Below, piece after piece: positions 1 through 6,458 of a stretch of DNA of 8,786 bases. Every line of letters starts with the position of its first letter. Within the stretch, counting starts at the first letter, position 1. The notes below the pieces were generated by a model that ran no database searches, had not been told where the DNA came from, and was given only the letters and a program-made list of their open reading frames with translations. Position numbers and translations under genes: made by a program. This DNA comes from an uncultured Intestinimonas sp. (GTDB taxonomy: Bacteria; Bacillota_A; Clostridia; Oscillospirales; Oscillospiraceae). Location: assembly GCA_958435885.1 (NCBI GenBank), contig CAUBHZ010000055.1:1-8786 (forward strand), in the 5' to 3' direction.

Positions 1-2063
1 AAAACATGGTCTTTTCCGGCTCCCTGGTCACCTACGGCCGGGCCACCGTGCTGGTCACCGCCACCGGCATGGACACCGAGCTGGGCAAGATCGCCGCGCT
101 CATGAACCAGACCCAGCAGCGCAAGACCCCGCTCCAGGAAAGTCTGGACAAATTCAGCGCCAAGCTGGCCACCGTCATCATGATCATCTGCGCCGCGGTG
201 TTTCTGCTCTCCATCTTCCGTACGGGCATGGGCGTGCTGGACTCCCTCATGTTTGCCGTGGCCCTGGCCGTGGCCGCCATCCCGGAGGCCCTCTCCTCCA
301 TCGTCACCATCGTCCTGGCCCTGGGCACCCAGAAGATGGCCAAGGAAAACGCCATCATCAAGGACCTGAAGGCGGTGGAGAGCCTGGGCGCCGTGTCGGT
401 GATCTGCTCGGACAAGACGGGCACCCTGACCCAGAACAAGATGACCCCCCAGAAGATCTACGCCGACGGCTCCCTGCTGGAGGGTGATGATCTGGACCTG
501 GTCAACGATGTACAGCGGCTCCTGCTGAAGGCGGCCCTCCTGGCCAGCGACGCCACCACCGACCCGGCCACCGGCACCAGCATCGGCGACCCCACCGAGG
601 TGGCCCTGGTCATGCTGGGCGACCGGCTGGAGATCGACGAGGTGGCCTACCGCCGGCAGCACCCCCGCATCGGGGAGCTAGCCTTCGACTCCGACCGGAA
701 GCTCATGAGCACCCTCCACGACATCGACGGCGTGCCCACCCTCTACACCAAGGGCGCCATCGACGTGCTCCTGGCCCGGTCCACCCACGTCCTCACCCGG
801 GAGGGCAAGGTGCCCATGACCCCCGAGTGGAAGGAGCGCATCTCCCGGGTGAACATGGAGCTCTCCATGGAGGGCCTGCGGGTCCTCTCCTTCGCCTACC
901 GGGAGCTGCCGGAGAACCACACCCTCACCCTGGACGACGAGAAGGACTTCACCTTCATCGGCCTCATCTCCATGATCGACCCGCCCCGGCCCGAGGCCAT
1001 CCAGGCCGTGGCCGACGCCAAGCGGGGCGGCATCCGCACCATCATGATCACCGGCGACCACAAGGTCACCGCCTCCGCCATCGCCAAGCAGCTGGGCATC
1101 TTCCGGGAGGGGGATGAGGCTGTCTCCGGCGTGGAGCTGGACAACATGAGCGACGCCGACCTGGACCACCGTCTGGAGAAGATTTCGGTCTATGCCCGGG
1201 TGTCCCCCGAGCACAAGATCCGCATCGTCTCCGCCTGGCAGCGCAAGGGCAAGATCGTCTCCATGACCGGCGACGGCGTCAACGACGCCCCCGCCCTCAA
1301 GGCCGCCGACATCGGCGTGGCCATGGGCATCACCGGCACCGAGGTCTCCAAGGACGCCGCCTCCATGATCCTGGCCGACGACAACTTCGCCACCATCGTC
1401 AAGGCGGTGGTCAACGGCCGCGGCGTCTACACCAACATCAAGAACTCCATCAACTTCCTCCTCTCCGGCAACATGGCCGGCATCCTCTGCGTCCTCCTCA
1501 CCTCCATCCTGGGCCTGTCCGTCCCCTTCGCTCCGGTGCACCTCCTCTTCATCAACCTCCTCACCGACTCCCTGCCCGCCATCGCCATCGGCGTGGAGCC
1601 GGCCACCGGCGGTCTGCTGGACCAGAAGCCCCGTGACCCCAAGGAGCCCATCCTCACCAAGGGCCTCCTGGGCAAGATCTTTGCCTACGGCGCCATCATC
1701 GCCGCCGCTGTCATGGCCGCCTACTTCATCGGCCTCCGGGACGCCGGCGCCGAGCTGGCCATGACCATGGCCTTCTCCACCCTCACCCTGGCCCGGCTCT
1801 TCCACGGCTTCAACTGCCGCGGCCTCCCCTCCATCTTCCGCATCGGCCTCACCACCAACAAGGCCAGCATCGGCGCCTTCTTCGCCGGCGTGGTGCTCCT
1901 GGCCGCCGTTCTCTTCATCCCCGGCCTCAACACCCTCTTCGAGGTGGCTCCCTTCACCATGCGGGAGATCGGCCTGGTGGTCCTGCTGGCCTTCCTGCCC
2001 ACGGTGGTCATCCAGATCTACAAGGTCATCAACGACGCCGTCCAGGCCTCCCGGCGGAAATGA
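1..2063 (+). CDS. P-type cation-transporting ATPase (Ca2+-ATPase-like), 5'-truncated by window edge
   Basis: A membrane pump that couples ATP hydrolysis to cation export. The frame is open to the window start (codon phase begins at base 3), so the N-terminal cytoplasmic tail, TM1-2 and most of the actuator domain lie outside. Numbering from the Met at base 6: two TM helices near 53-71 and 80-107 with the TM4 cation motif PEAL (93-96), phosphorylation motif DKTGT with D136, N-domain YTKGA (247-251), MITGD (347-351), hinge TGDGVNDAP (421-429), then the C-terminal TM bundle (about 480-675). The TM6 motif NLLTDSLP (517-524) keeps the Asn, Thr and Asp used for Ca2+ in SERCA. In TM5 the stretch SGNMAG (487-492) has Gly where SERCA has Glu771, suggesting a single ion site. 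The family is clear. Ca2+ as substrate is inferred, and another cation is possible. It ends at TGA, just ahead of a strong terminator. Confidence 0.95.
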   Translation, partial: NMVFSGSLVTYGRATVLVTATGMDTELGKIAALMNQTQQRKTPLQESLDKFSAKLATVIMIICAAVFLLSIFRTGMGVLDSLMFAVALAVAAIPEALSSIVTIVLALGTQKMAKENAIIKDLKAVESLGAVSVICSDKTGTLTQNKMTPQKIYADGSLLEGDDLDLVNDVQRLLLKAALLASDATTDPATGTSIGDPTEVALVMLGDRLEIDEVAYRRQHPRIGELAFDSDRKLMSTLHDIDGVPTLYTKGAIDVLLARSTHVLTREGKVPMTPEWKERISRVNMELSMEGLRVLSFAYRELPENHTLTLDDEKDFTFIGLISMIDPPRPEAIQAVADAKRGGIRTIMITGDHKVTASAIAKQLGIFREGDEAVSGVELDNMSDADLDHRLEKISVYARVSPEHKIRIVSAWQRKGKIVSMTGDGVNDAPALKAADIGVAMGITGTEVSKDAASMILADDNFATIVKAVVNGRGVYTNIKNSINFLLSGNMAGILCVLLTSILGLSVPFAPVHLLFINLLTDSLPAIAIGVEPATGGLLDQKPRDPKEPILTKGLLGKIFAYGAIIAAAVMAAYFIGLRDAGAELAMTMAFSTLTLARLFHGFNCRGLPSIFRIGLTTNKASIGAFFAGVVLLAAVLFIPGLNTLFEVAPFTMREIGLVVLLAFLPTVVIQIYKVINDAVQASRRK

Positions 2064-2074
2064 TCCCCATACGC

Positions 2075-2112
2075 AAAAAAGCGGAACAGACGTAAGTCTG
2101 TTCCGCTTTTTT
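2075..2112. terminator. Bidirectional intrinsic terminator between convergent genes
   Basis: A perfect 11-bp stem (2081-2091 with 2096-2106) closes a GTAA loop. It has six A upstream (2075-2080) and six T downstream (2107-2112), so a U-tailed hairpin forms in either direction. It lies 11 bases after the ATPase stop codon. The last T is also the final base of the stop codon of the minus-strand membrane protein, so the hairpin serves both transcripts. Confidence 0.93.
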
Positions 2113-2723
2113 CATGTCTCCTCCTCCGTGGGGCGGAAGTATTTCCGCAGTGAGAAGAGGCCGAACATGAGCATCAGGGCCACCACCATGGCTGCCAGGG
2201 CCAAGCCGAGGAAGAGGAGGCCCGCGAGCTTCTCCTGAAAAGAGCCGTCGGAGAAGCTGAACTGCGTCCCGTTGGGGAAGGGCCAGGTCAGAACGGCAAA
2301 GGCGGTGAGGAGGAGGGTGTGGACCGTCCGCAGCCGCAGCAGGCTCCGGTCCAGCGCCTCTCCCTGGGGCTGGTAGCGTGCCGCCAGGTGGGCGAAGTCG
2401 GTGAAGAGCTGGAAGTGGAAGTAGATGGCCGCCACGGAGATGAGCAGGTCCATGGGCCGAAATTGTCCGTCCAGGGTCCCGCCAAAGAGGGTGAAGACCC
2501 AGTCCGCCCCCGCCCACACCCCCAGCAGCACGCACAGGGGCCGCAGCAGGATGAGGTCCCGCTCCTCCTCCTCCAGACAGCCGATGGCCGACCACAGCAG
2601 GAGGTAGCACACGAAGTCGGGGAGGATGTTGAGGGAGCCCAGGTTGATGTTGAAATAGAGAAAGAAGTAGGCCCAGGCGGCGTGGGACACCCCACGGTAC
2701 AGCTTCTCATGGTCTGGGATCAC
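2112..2723 (-). CDS. Multi-pass membrane protein of unknown function, third gene of the BlaI/BlaR1 unit
   Basis: I do not recognise a named family. From the GTG start it has 203 residues. Hydrophobic segments lie at about 14-34, 35-50, 60-80, 92-112, 133-148 and 166-191, suggesting five or six TM helices. An acidic run EEEER follows residue 50, and the tail ends in basic SLRKYFRPTEEET. No enzyme motif is visible. The start is chosen from three signals: GTG overlaps the sensor gene's stop (GTGA), a strong AGGAGG lies 9 bases upstream, and the protein becomes hydrophobic soon after. The same frame stays open to a Met codon at 2816, but that extension is Gly/Pro/Arg-rich and lies wholly inside the sensor gene, so it is read as a shadow. 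Overlap and position say it is co-expressed with blaI/blaR1 and is the likely output or a partner of the sensor. That role is inference. Confidence 0.85.
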   Translation of the reverse strand: MIPDHEKLYRGVSHAAWAYFFLYFNINLGSLNILPDFVCYLLLWSAIGCLEEEERDLILLRPLCVLLGVWAGADWVFTLFGGTLDGQFRPMDLLISVAAIYFHFQLFTDFAHLAARYQPQGEALDRSLLRLRTVHTLLLTAFAVLTWPFPNGTQFSFSDGSFQEKLAGLLFLGLALAAMVVALMLMFGLFSLRKYFRPTEEET

Positions 2724-4702
2724 GACGCATCCCCTCCTTCCACGGGCCGGAGCTCCACGATCTGCTCCTCCCGGCCGTCCACGTAGGTGAGGACCATGCG
2801 GTAGTGGTCCGGCCACATCGGCGCTTCATTGGGGTCGTCCCCGAAGCCGGAGCCGCCGCCGCTTTGCAGGCCGCCGTCATCCCTGGCGTTGCCCCAGAAG
2901 GTGCCGTCGCTGCTGCTGCCCTGGCCGGAGCCGAATTCCAGAGCGGGGCCGCTGCCGTCGGCGTACACCGGAGCGGCGGCGTAGCGATTTACCAGGTCAA
3001 TGGCCCCGGGAACGGTCTCGGTGCCGGTGAAATAGTAGTACTCCCTGGCGGCGTCGAACCGGGCGTTGGGCTTGGGGGTGGTGTCAAAGGAGGTGGAGGG
3101 GCCGAAGAACCAGGAGCCGCCGGTCTCCACTGTGTTGTCCACGGTGTGGACGGTCTGATAGGCGATCTCCAGGCGGAGGCCGTCCGTGTCGGCGGCGTAG
3201 GTCATTGCGGCGGGGAAGGCGGGATCTCCGTAACCATACCAGGCGCGTACTTCATAGGCCGAACTGGTTTTCACGATCTGAAAGTCCCCTAGGGGAAGGA
3301 CTACCCAGCGGTCCCCCTGCCGCTCCGCCCGGACAGCCTGCCAGGCGGCGTAGGCATAGCCCTCCTCGCTCTCACGGACCGGCGGGGCGTCGGGACCGTC
3401 CAGGTAGGCCAGCTGGAGGGGAAAGACCACCACGGCGGTATAGCCGCTGTCCGCCTCGGTGAGATTGTAGAGAGAATAGCCCGCGGCCTGGTCGGGATAG
3501 CCCGGCAGGCCGCTCTCCCAGTGCTCGTGGACCCAGGGGTCGGGGCCGTGGGCGAAGGACTCCATCCGGGCAGCCAGTTCGGCCTGCTGGTCAATAGGGG
3601 CGCACAGGGCCCGGTAGATGCCGTTTTGTTCGATGACCGCCTTGCCGTAGGCGTCCAGGGCGCCGGCGGCGGTGGTGCAGGGGGTGAGCCGGGCCGAGGC
3701 CATGGCGGTGTGGAACTCCAGCTCGCCGGAGTGGCCCAGGCCGTTGGCTTTGGCCAGGGTCTGGCCCTGTCCCAGCACCAGGGGGAAGAGGAGCACCACC
3801 GCCACGCATACCGAGGCCAGGGCCATCCCCGCCGGGTAGCGCTTGAACCGGGCGATGGCCTCGATGCGTTCCCGGATGTTGCGCCCGCCGTTGGCCATGG
3901 AGGAGGTGCCGGGCGCCCGGGCGTATTTGCCCGAGGCCATGGAGAGAAGGATGTGCCCATAGTCCCGGCGGTCCTCTCCCTCCAGACGCTCCAGCACCCG
4001 CTGGTCGCAGAGGGCTTCGGCGTCGTTGCCCGCCCGGTCGGCGCAGTACCACAGGAGGGGGGTGCACCAGTGGAGGCACCGGAAGAGGCAGATGAGGAGG
4101 CCCCAGGCGGCGTCGTGATACTTGAGGTGTAAAAGCTCGTGGAGAAGCACCTTGTCGTCCACCGCCTGACCGGCAGGGAGGGCCAGCACCGGCCGGACCA
4201 CTCCGCAGACGAAGGCGGAGGGCAGTCCATCCACCTCAACTGCCCGGCAGAGGGGGAGGTCATATCGGGCCGCCACCCGGCGGAGCTGAGCGTCGTCAGC
4301 TGGGCTCCCACGGCGGAGGGCCAGCCGTAGCCGGAGATAGGTGAGGGCGTACCACGCCAGCAGCACCACCACCCCGGCCACATAGAGGAAGTAGAGGACG
4401 TCCAGGGGCGTCTGGGGTCCGCCCAGGGGGGTAGGCAGGGGGATGGGAGCCACCACCTGGATGAGGGAGTAGTCCCCGGTGAGGGCGGTCTTGAGGGTTT
4501 CCAGCCACAGGGGCCAGTTGAGGAGGACGTACCGCCCGCCCTGCCCGGCGGGGTGGAGGAGCACCAGGGCCAGCAGGCCCCAGATGCCGAACTGCCACCG
4601 GGGGGAGAGCTTGTCCCGGAACAGATACTTGACCACCAGCAGGAAGGCTGCCGCTCCGGAGGCGGTGAGGGTCTGGAGGAGGAAGGACCAGAGGTCGGTC
4701 AT
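2720..4702 (-). CDS. M56 family (BlaR1/MecR1-like) membrane sensor metalloprotease with a non-penicillin-binding ectodomain
   Basis: A membrane receptor of 660 residues that by family analogy senses an external signal and activates a cytoplasmic zinc protease to remove the BlaI repressor. TM segments lie near 6-26, 36-50, 101-123 and 291-311, with a weaker hydrophobic stretch near 199-220. The M56 core is HELLH (188-192) with a downstream DAEALCD, where E229 matches the third zinc ligand in BlaR1. Residues about 312-660 form a large extracytoplasmic domain, with cysteines at 342 and 367 and a Gly/Ser-rich segment at about 589-622. The SxxK, SxN and KTG series of BlaR1 sensors is not visible there, so beta-lactam sensing is not supported. 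The start has GAGGTG 5 bases upstream, and an in-frame TGA at 4714-4712 excludes an earlier start. It follows blaI and overlaps the next gene by GTGA. The ligand is unknown. Confidence 0.93.
   Translation of the reverse strand: MTDLWSFLLQTLTASGAAAFLLVVKYLFRDKLSPRWQFGIWGLLALVLLHPAGQGGRYVLLNWPLWLETLKTALTGDYSLIQVVAPIPLPTPLGGPQTPLDVLYFLYVAGVVVLLAWYALTYLRLRLALRRGSPADDAQLRRVAARYDLPLCRAVEVDGLPSAFVCGVVRPVLALPAGQAVDDKVLLHELLHLKYHDAAWGLLICLFRCLHWCTPLLWYCADRAGNDAEALCDQRVLERLEGEDRRDYGHILLSMASGKYARAPGTSSMANGGRNIRERIEAIARFKRYPAGMALASVCVAVVLLFPLVLGQGQTLAKANGLGHSGELEFHTAMASARLTPCTTAAGALDAYGKAVIEQNGIYRALCAPIDQQAELAARMESFAHGPDPWVHEHWESGLPGYPDQAAGYSLYNLTEADSGYTAVVVFPLQLAYLDGPDAPPVRESEEGYAYAAWQAVRAERQGDRWVVLPLGDFQIVKTSSAYEVRAWYGYGDPAFPAAMTYAADTDGLRLEIAYQTVHTVDNTVETGGSWFFGPSTSFDTTPKPNARFDAAREYYYFTGTETVPGAIDLVNRYAAAPVYADGSGPALEFGSGQGSSSDGTFWGNARDDGGLQSGGGSGFGDDPNEAPMWPDHYRMVLTYVDGREEQIVELRPVEGGDAS
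2733..2738 (-). promoter_or_regulatory. Shine-Dalgarno that fixes the GTG start of the membrane protein
   Basis: AGGAGG on the minus strand, 9 bases before the GTG at 2723-2721. It sits inside the last codons of the sensor protease gene and supports a coupled restart at the GTGA overlap instead of the longer open frame. Confidence 0.8.
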
Positions 4703-4796
4703 ACTGTCACCTCACTTTGGAGAGATGGAGAAGTGTAATTGTGGGGCGCGACAACCCGGCGCGCCATAGATTGGCCCATGCTGTGGGAAAGGAGGC
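4703..4796 (-). other. 94-base gap between blaI and the sensor gene
   Basis: No promoter is visible on the minus strand. It holds a small GC hairpin (6-bp arms 4745-4750 and 4760-4765, 9-base loop) without a U-run, so it is not a convincing terminator. A 26-codon open frame (4779-4699) overlaps the sensor start by ATGA but has no Shine-Dalgarno. The sensor most likely relies on the blaI promoter. Confidence 0.45.
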
Positions 4797-5162
4797 TCAC
4801 ACCTCCATGTCGTCCAGGAGGGCCTTGAGCCGGTCACGCTCCTCGGCGGAGAGGGGGGACTCCTTCAGAAAGGCGGCCACCAGGTCCCCGGCGGAGCCCC
4901 GGTATACCCGTGTGAGAAAACTCTGTCGCTCCTGGGCCTGACAGGTCTCCCGGTCCAGGGCGGCCCGGTAGGTGTGGGGATAGTTTTCCTTGTGGATGGT
5001 CACCAGGCCCTTTTTCTCCATCCGGGTCAGGTAGGTGAGCACCGTGTTCCGGCTCCAGCCGGTGGCGGGGCGGAGGGCCTCCACTACCTCACCCAGGCTG
5101 GCACCGCCGCTGTCCCACAATGCGGTGAGGACCTGCCACTCGCTGTCGCTGAGTCGGGGCAT
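4797..5162 (-). CDS. blaI: BlaI/MecI/CopY family transcriptional repressor
   Basis: A dimeric winged-helix repressor of 121 residues, the usual size for the family. The N-terminus PRLSDSEWQVLTALW and the helix-turn-helix and wing (about 21-56, with WSRNTVLTYLTRMEKKGLV) are classical. The C-terminal half (about 70-121) is the dimerisation region. In Staphylococcus BlaI the sensor pathway cuts before a Phe near residue 102. Here A97-F98 sits in the matching position (DLVAAFLKES), so it may be the cut site; this is inferred by eye alignment. The ATG has AGGAGG 7 bases upstream, and that Shine-Dalgarno lies at the edge of operator 1. Two TACA-NN-TGTA dyads at its own promoter indicate autorepression. 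The symbol reflects family membership only; resistance to beta-lactams is not implied. Confidence 0.95.
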   Translation of the reverse strand: MPRLSDSEWQVLTALWDSGGASLGEVVEALRPATGWSRNTVLTYLTRMEKKGLVTIHKENYPHTYRAALDRETCQAQERQSFLTRVYRGSAGDLVAAFLKESPLSAEERDRLKALLDDMEV

Positions 5163-5173
5163 AAAAACACCTC

Positions 5174-5185
5174 CTACAAGTGTAG
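5174..5185. promoter_or_regulatory. BlaI operator 1 (start of the blaI leader)
   Basis: The dyad CTACA-AG-TGTAG lies just downstream of the predicted transcription start and overlaps the 5' edge of the blaI Shine-Dalgarno (5175-5170). Paired with operator 2, this is the usual two-dyad arrangement of bla and mec control regions. Confidence 0.85.
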
Positions 5186-5198
5186 CATCTCTGCCAAG

Positions 5199-5227
5199 AT
5201 ACTACACCTGTAGGAGGCATCTGTCAA
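5199..5227 (-). promoter_or_regulatory. Sigma-A-type promoter of the blaI-sensor-membrane protein unit
   Basis: On the minus strand a perfect -35 TTGACA (5227-5222) is followed by a 17-base spacer and a -10 TAGTAT (5204-5199). Transcription should begin near 5192, giving a leader of about 30 bases before the blaI ATG. The -35 begins only 8 bases past the GH3 stop codon. BlaI operator 2 lies inside the spacer and touches the -10, so binding would block RNA polymerase. Confidence 0.88.
5202..5213. promoter_or_regulatory. BlaI operator 2 (between -35 and -10)
   Basis: The dyad CTACA-CC-TGTAG matches the TACA/TGTA half-sites known for BlaI/MecI. It overlaps the promoter spacer and part of the -10 and is centred 28 bases from operator 1, so two dimers could sit on nearby helix faces. 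Confidence 0.85.
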
Positions 5228-5234
5228 GGGCTTC

Positions 5235-6458
5235 TCACACCAGACCGTTGACGGCGGACACCCGGGCGTTGAGGGCGTCCAGGTCGGGGAGGTCCACCGG
5301 GTCATTGGTGAGGCCGTAGTTCTGTTTCAGGGTGAGGATGCGCCGGACACTCTGGTCCAGCCGGTCCGTGGTGATGCGTCCGGCGTCCACGGCGTCCAGG
5401 AGGGCGGCGCAGACCTCCTCCACGCTGCCCGTCTCATGGCAGACCAGCAGCACGTCGCACCCGGCCTCCACGGCCAGCACGGCGGCCTCCCCCAGGCCGT
5501 AGCTCTGGGTGATGGCCCCCATGGTGAGGTCGTCGGTAAAGACCACCCCGTCAAAGCCCAGCTCCTCCCGGAGGAGGCCGGTGACCACTTCGGAAGAGAG
5601 GGTGGCGGGCCGGTCCGGGTCGATCTGTGTCAGGAGGATGTGGCCCACCATGACGGCGGGAGCACCGGCGTCGATGGCGGCCTGGAAGGGGAGCAGCTCG
5701 AAGTCCAGCAGCTCCTCACGGGTCTTGTCCACCACTGGCAGGCCCACGTGGGAGTCGGTGTCGGTGTCCCCGTGGCCGGGAAAATGCTTCACCACCGGGA
5801 TGGTGCCGCTCTCCTCCATGGCGGTGAGACAGGCGAGCCCGCGCTGGGTCACAGTCTCGGCGTCGGAGCCGAAGGCTCGTTTGCCGATGACGGTGTTGTT
5901 GGGGTTGGACCAGATGTCCAGGGAGGGGGCGAAGTCGGTGTTGAGGCCGAAGGCGGCGCACTCCGCTCCCAGGGTGGAACCGAAGGCCGCCGGGTCGGAC
6001 ACGTCGTAGGCGTTGGGCAGCCGCTGGATCTCCGGGGGCATCCGCTCCACCAGCCCGCCCTCCTGGTCGGTGGAGAGAAAGAGGGGGACGCCGCCGCCCG
6101 CCAGGGCCTTCAGGCCGTTGGTGAGGTCGGTGAGCTGCTGGGCGCTCTCCACGTTCCGGCCATAGAGGATGAGCCCGCCCACGTGGTAGTCCTGAAGATA
6201 GGACCGGGCCTCCTCACCGGCCTGGGTCTCGTAGAAGCCGGCGATGAGGAGCTGCCCCACCTTCTCCTCGGTGGTCATAGCGGAGAGGGCCTCCTCCACC
6301 GGGTCGGGGGTGGGGGTCGGCGTGGGTGTGGGCGTCGCGCTGGGCGCGGGGGTCAGCGTGGAGGTCGGAGAGGCGGTGGGGGTGGGCGCGGCCTGACATC
6401 CGACGGTCAGAATGAATACAAAGAGCAATAATGCGGCGGTAATATGCCGTCTCGTCAT
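5235..6458 (-). CDS. Glycoside hydrolase family 3 lipoprotein, NagZ-like beta-N-acetylhexosaminidase
   Basis: A predicted lipid-anchored enzyme of 407 residues that would release N-acetylglucosamine from cell-wall muropeptides or similar glycans outside the membrane. The N-terminus has a basic start (MTRRH), a hydrophobic core and the lipobox LTVGC with lipidated C21. A Thr/Pro-rich spacer (about 25-53) leads to the catalytic barrel (about 54-385). Family motifs are DQEGG (131-135), KHFPGHGDTDTDSH (224-237) with the Asp-His acid/base dyad at D235 and H237, and TDDLTMGAI (308-316) with the likely nucleophile D309. Length fits a single-domain NagZ. The ATG is chosen because it begins a signal peptide and overlaps the rnr stop by ATGA; the open frame continues upstream only as a shadow of rnr. 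It is co-transcribed with rnr. The exact substrate is not shown by the sequence. Confidence 0.94.
   Translation of the reverse strand: MTRRHITAALLLFVFILTVGCQAAPTPTASPTSTLTPAPSATPTPTPTPTPDPVEEALSAMTTEEKVGQLLIAGFYETQAGEEARSYLQDYHVGGLILYGRNVESAQQLTDLTNGLKALAGGGVPLFLSTDQEGGLVERMPPEIQRLPNAYDVSDPAAFGSTLGAECAAFGLNTDFAPSLDIWSNPNNTVIGKRAFGSDAETVTQRGLACLTAMEESGTIPVVKHFPGHGDTDTDSHVGLPVVDKTREELLDFELLPFQAAIDAGAPAVMVGHILLTQIDPDRPATLSSEVVTGLLREELGFDGVVFTDDLTMGAITQSYGLGEAAVLAVEAGCDVLLVCHETGSVEEVCAALLDAVDAGRITTDRLDQSVRRILTLKQNYGLTNDPVDLPDLDALNARVSAVNGLV
6300..6386 (-). repeat. Low-complexity Thr/Pro linker coding repeat
   Basis: It codes for about 29 residues dominated by Thr-Pro steps, including four tandem TP pairs, between the lipidated cysteine and the GH3 domain. 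It likely acts as an extended tether through the cell wall. Its short tandem triplets may vary in number between strains. Confidence 0.8.

Larger units (their letters stand above)
5163..5217 (-). terminator. Long inverted repeat spanning both operators, possible terminator and Shine-Dalgarno mask for read-through RNA
   Basis: Arms 5197-5217 and 5170-5190 match at 19 of 21 positions around a 6-base loop (5191-5196). In minus-strand RNA both differences become G-U pairs, giving an unbroken 21-bp stem. It is followed by TGTTTTT (5169-5163). It would end transcripts coming from the GH3 gene, for which no other terminator is seen, and it buries the blaI AGGAGG in its 3' arm. RNA from the blaI promoter starts near the loop and lacks the 5' arm. 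The U-run has only five T and termination is unproven. Confidence 0.55.

Noticed and set aside
678..1805. Long minus-strand open frame (375 codons) opposite the ATPase
   Set aside because: Composition is Gly/Asp/Val/His-rich without any domain, typical of the antisense of a GC-rich gene. The plus strand codes for a clear P-type ATPase here.
2724..2816. N-terminal extension of the membrane protein to the Met codon at 2816
   Set aside because: It lies inside the sensor gene, is Gly/Pro/Arg-rich, and bypasses the well-placed AGGAGG and GTGA overlap.
2720..4702. Beta-lactam receptor (true BlaR1) assignment
   Set aside because: M56 core and topology fit, but I could not find the penicillin-binding motif series in the ectodomain, nor a beta-lactamase in the unit.
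4745..4765. Terminator or attenuator between blaI and the sensor gene
   Set aside because: The stem is only 6 bp with a 9-base loop and has no U-run.
5436..6431. Plus-strand open frame (331 codons) opposite the GH3 gene
   Set aside because: Antisense shadow that mirrors the GH3 motifs and the Thr/Pro linker as a Gly/Arg run.
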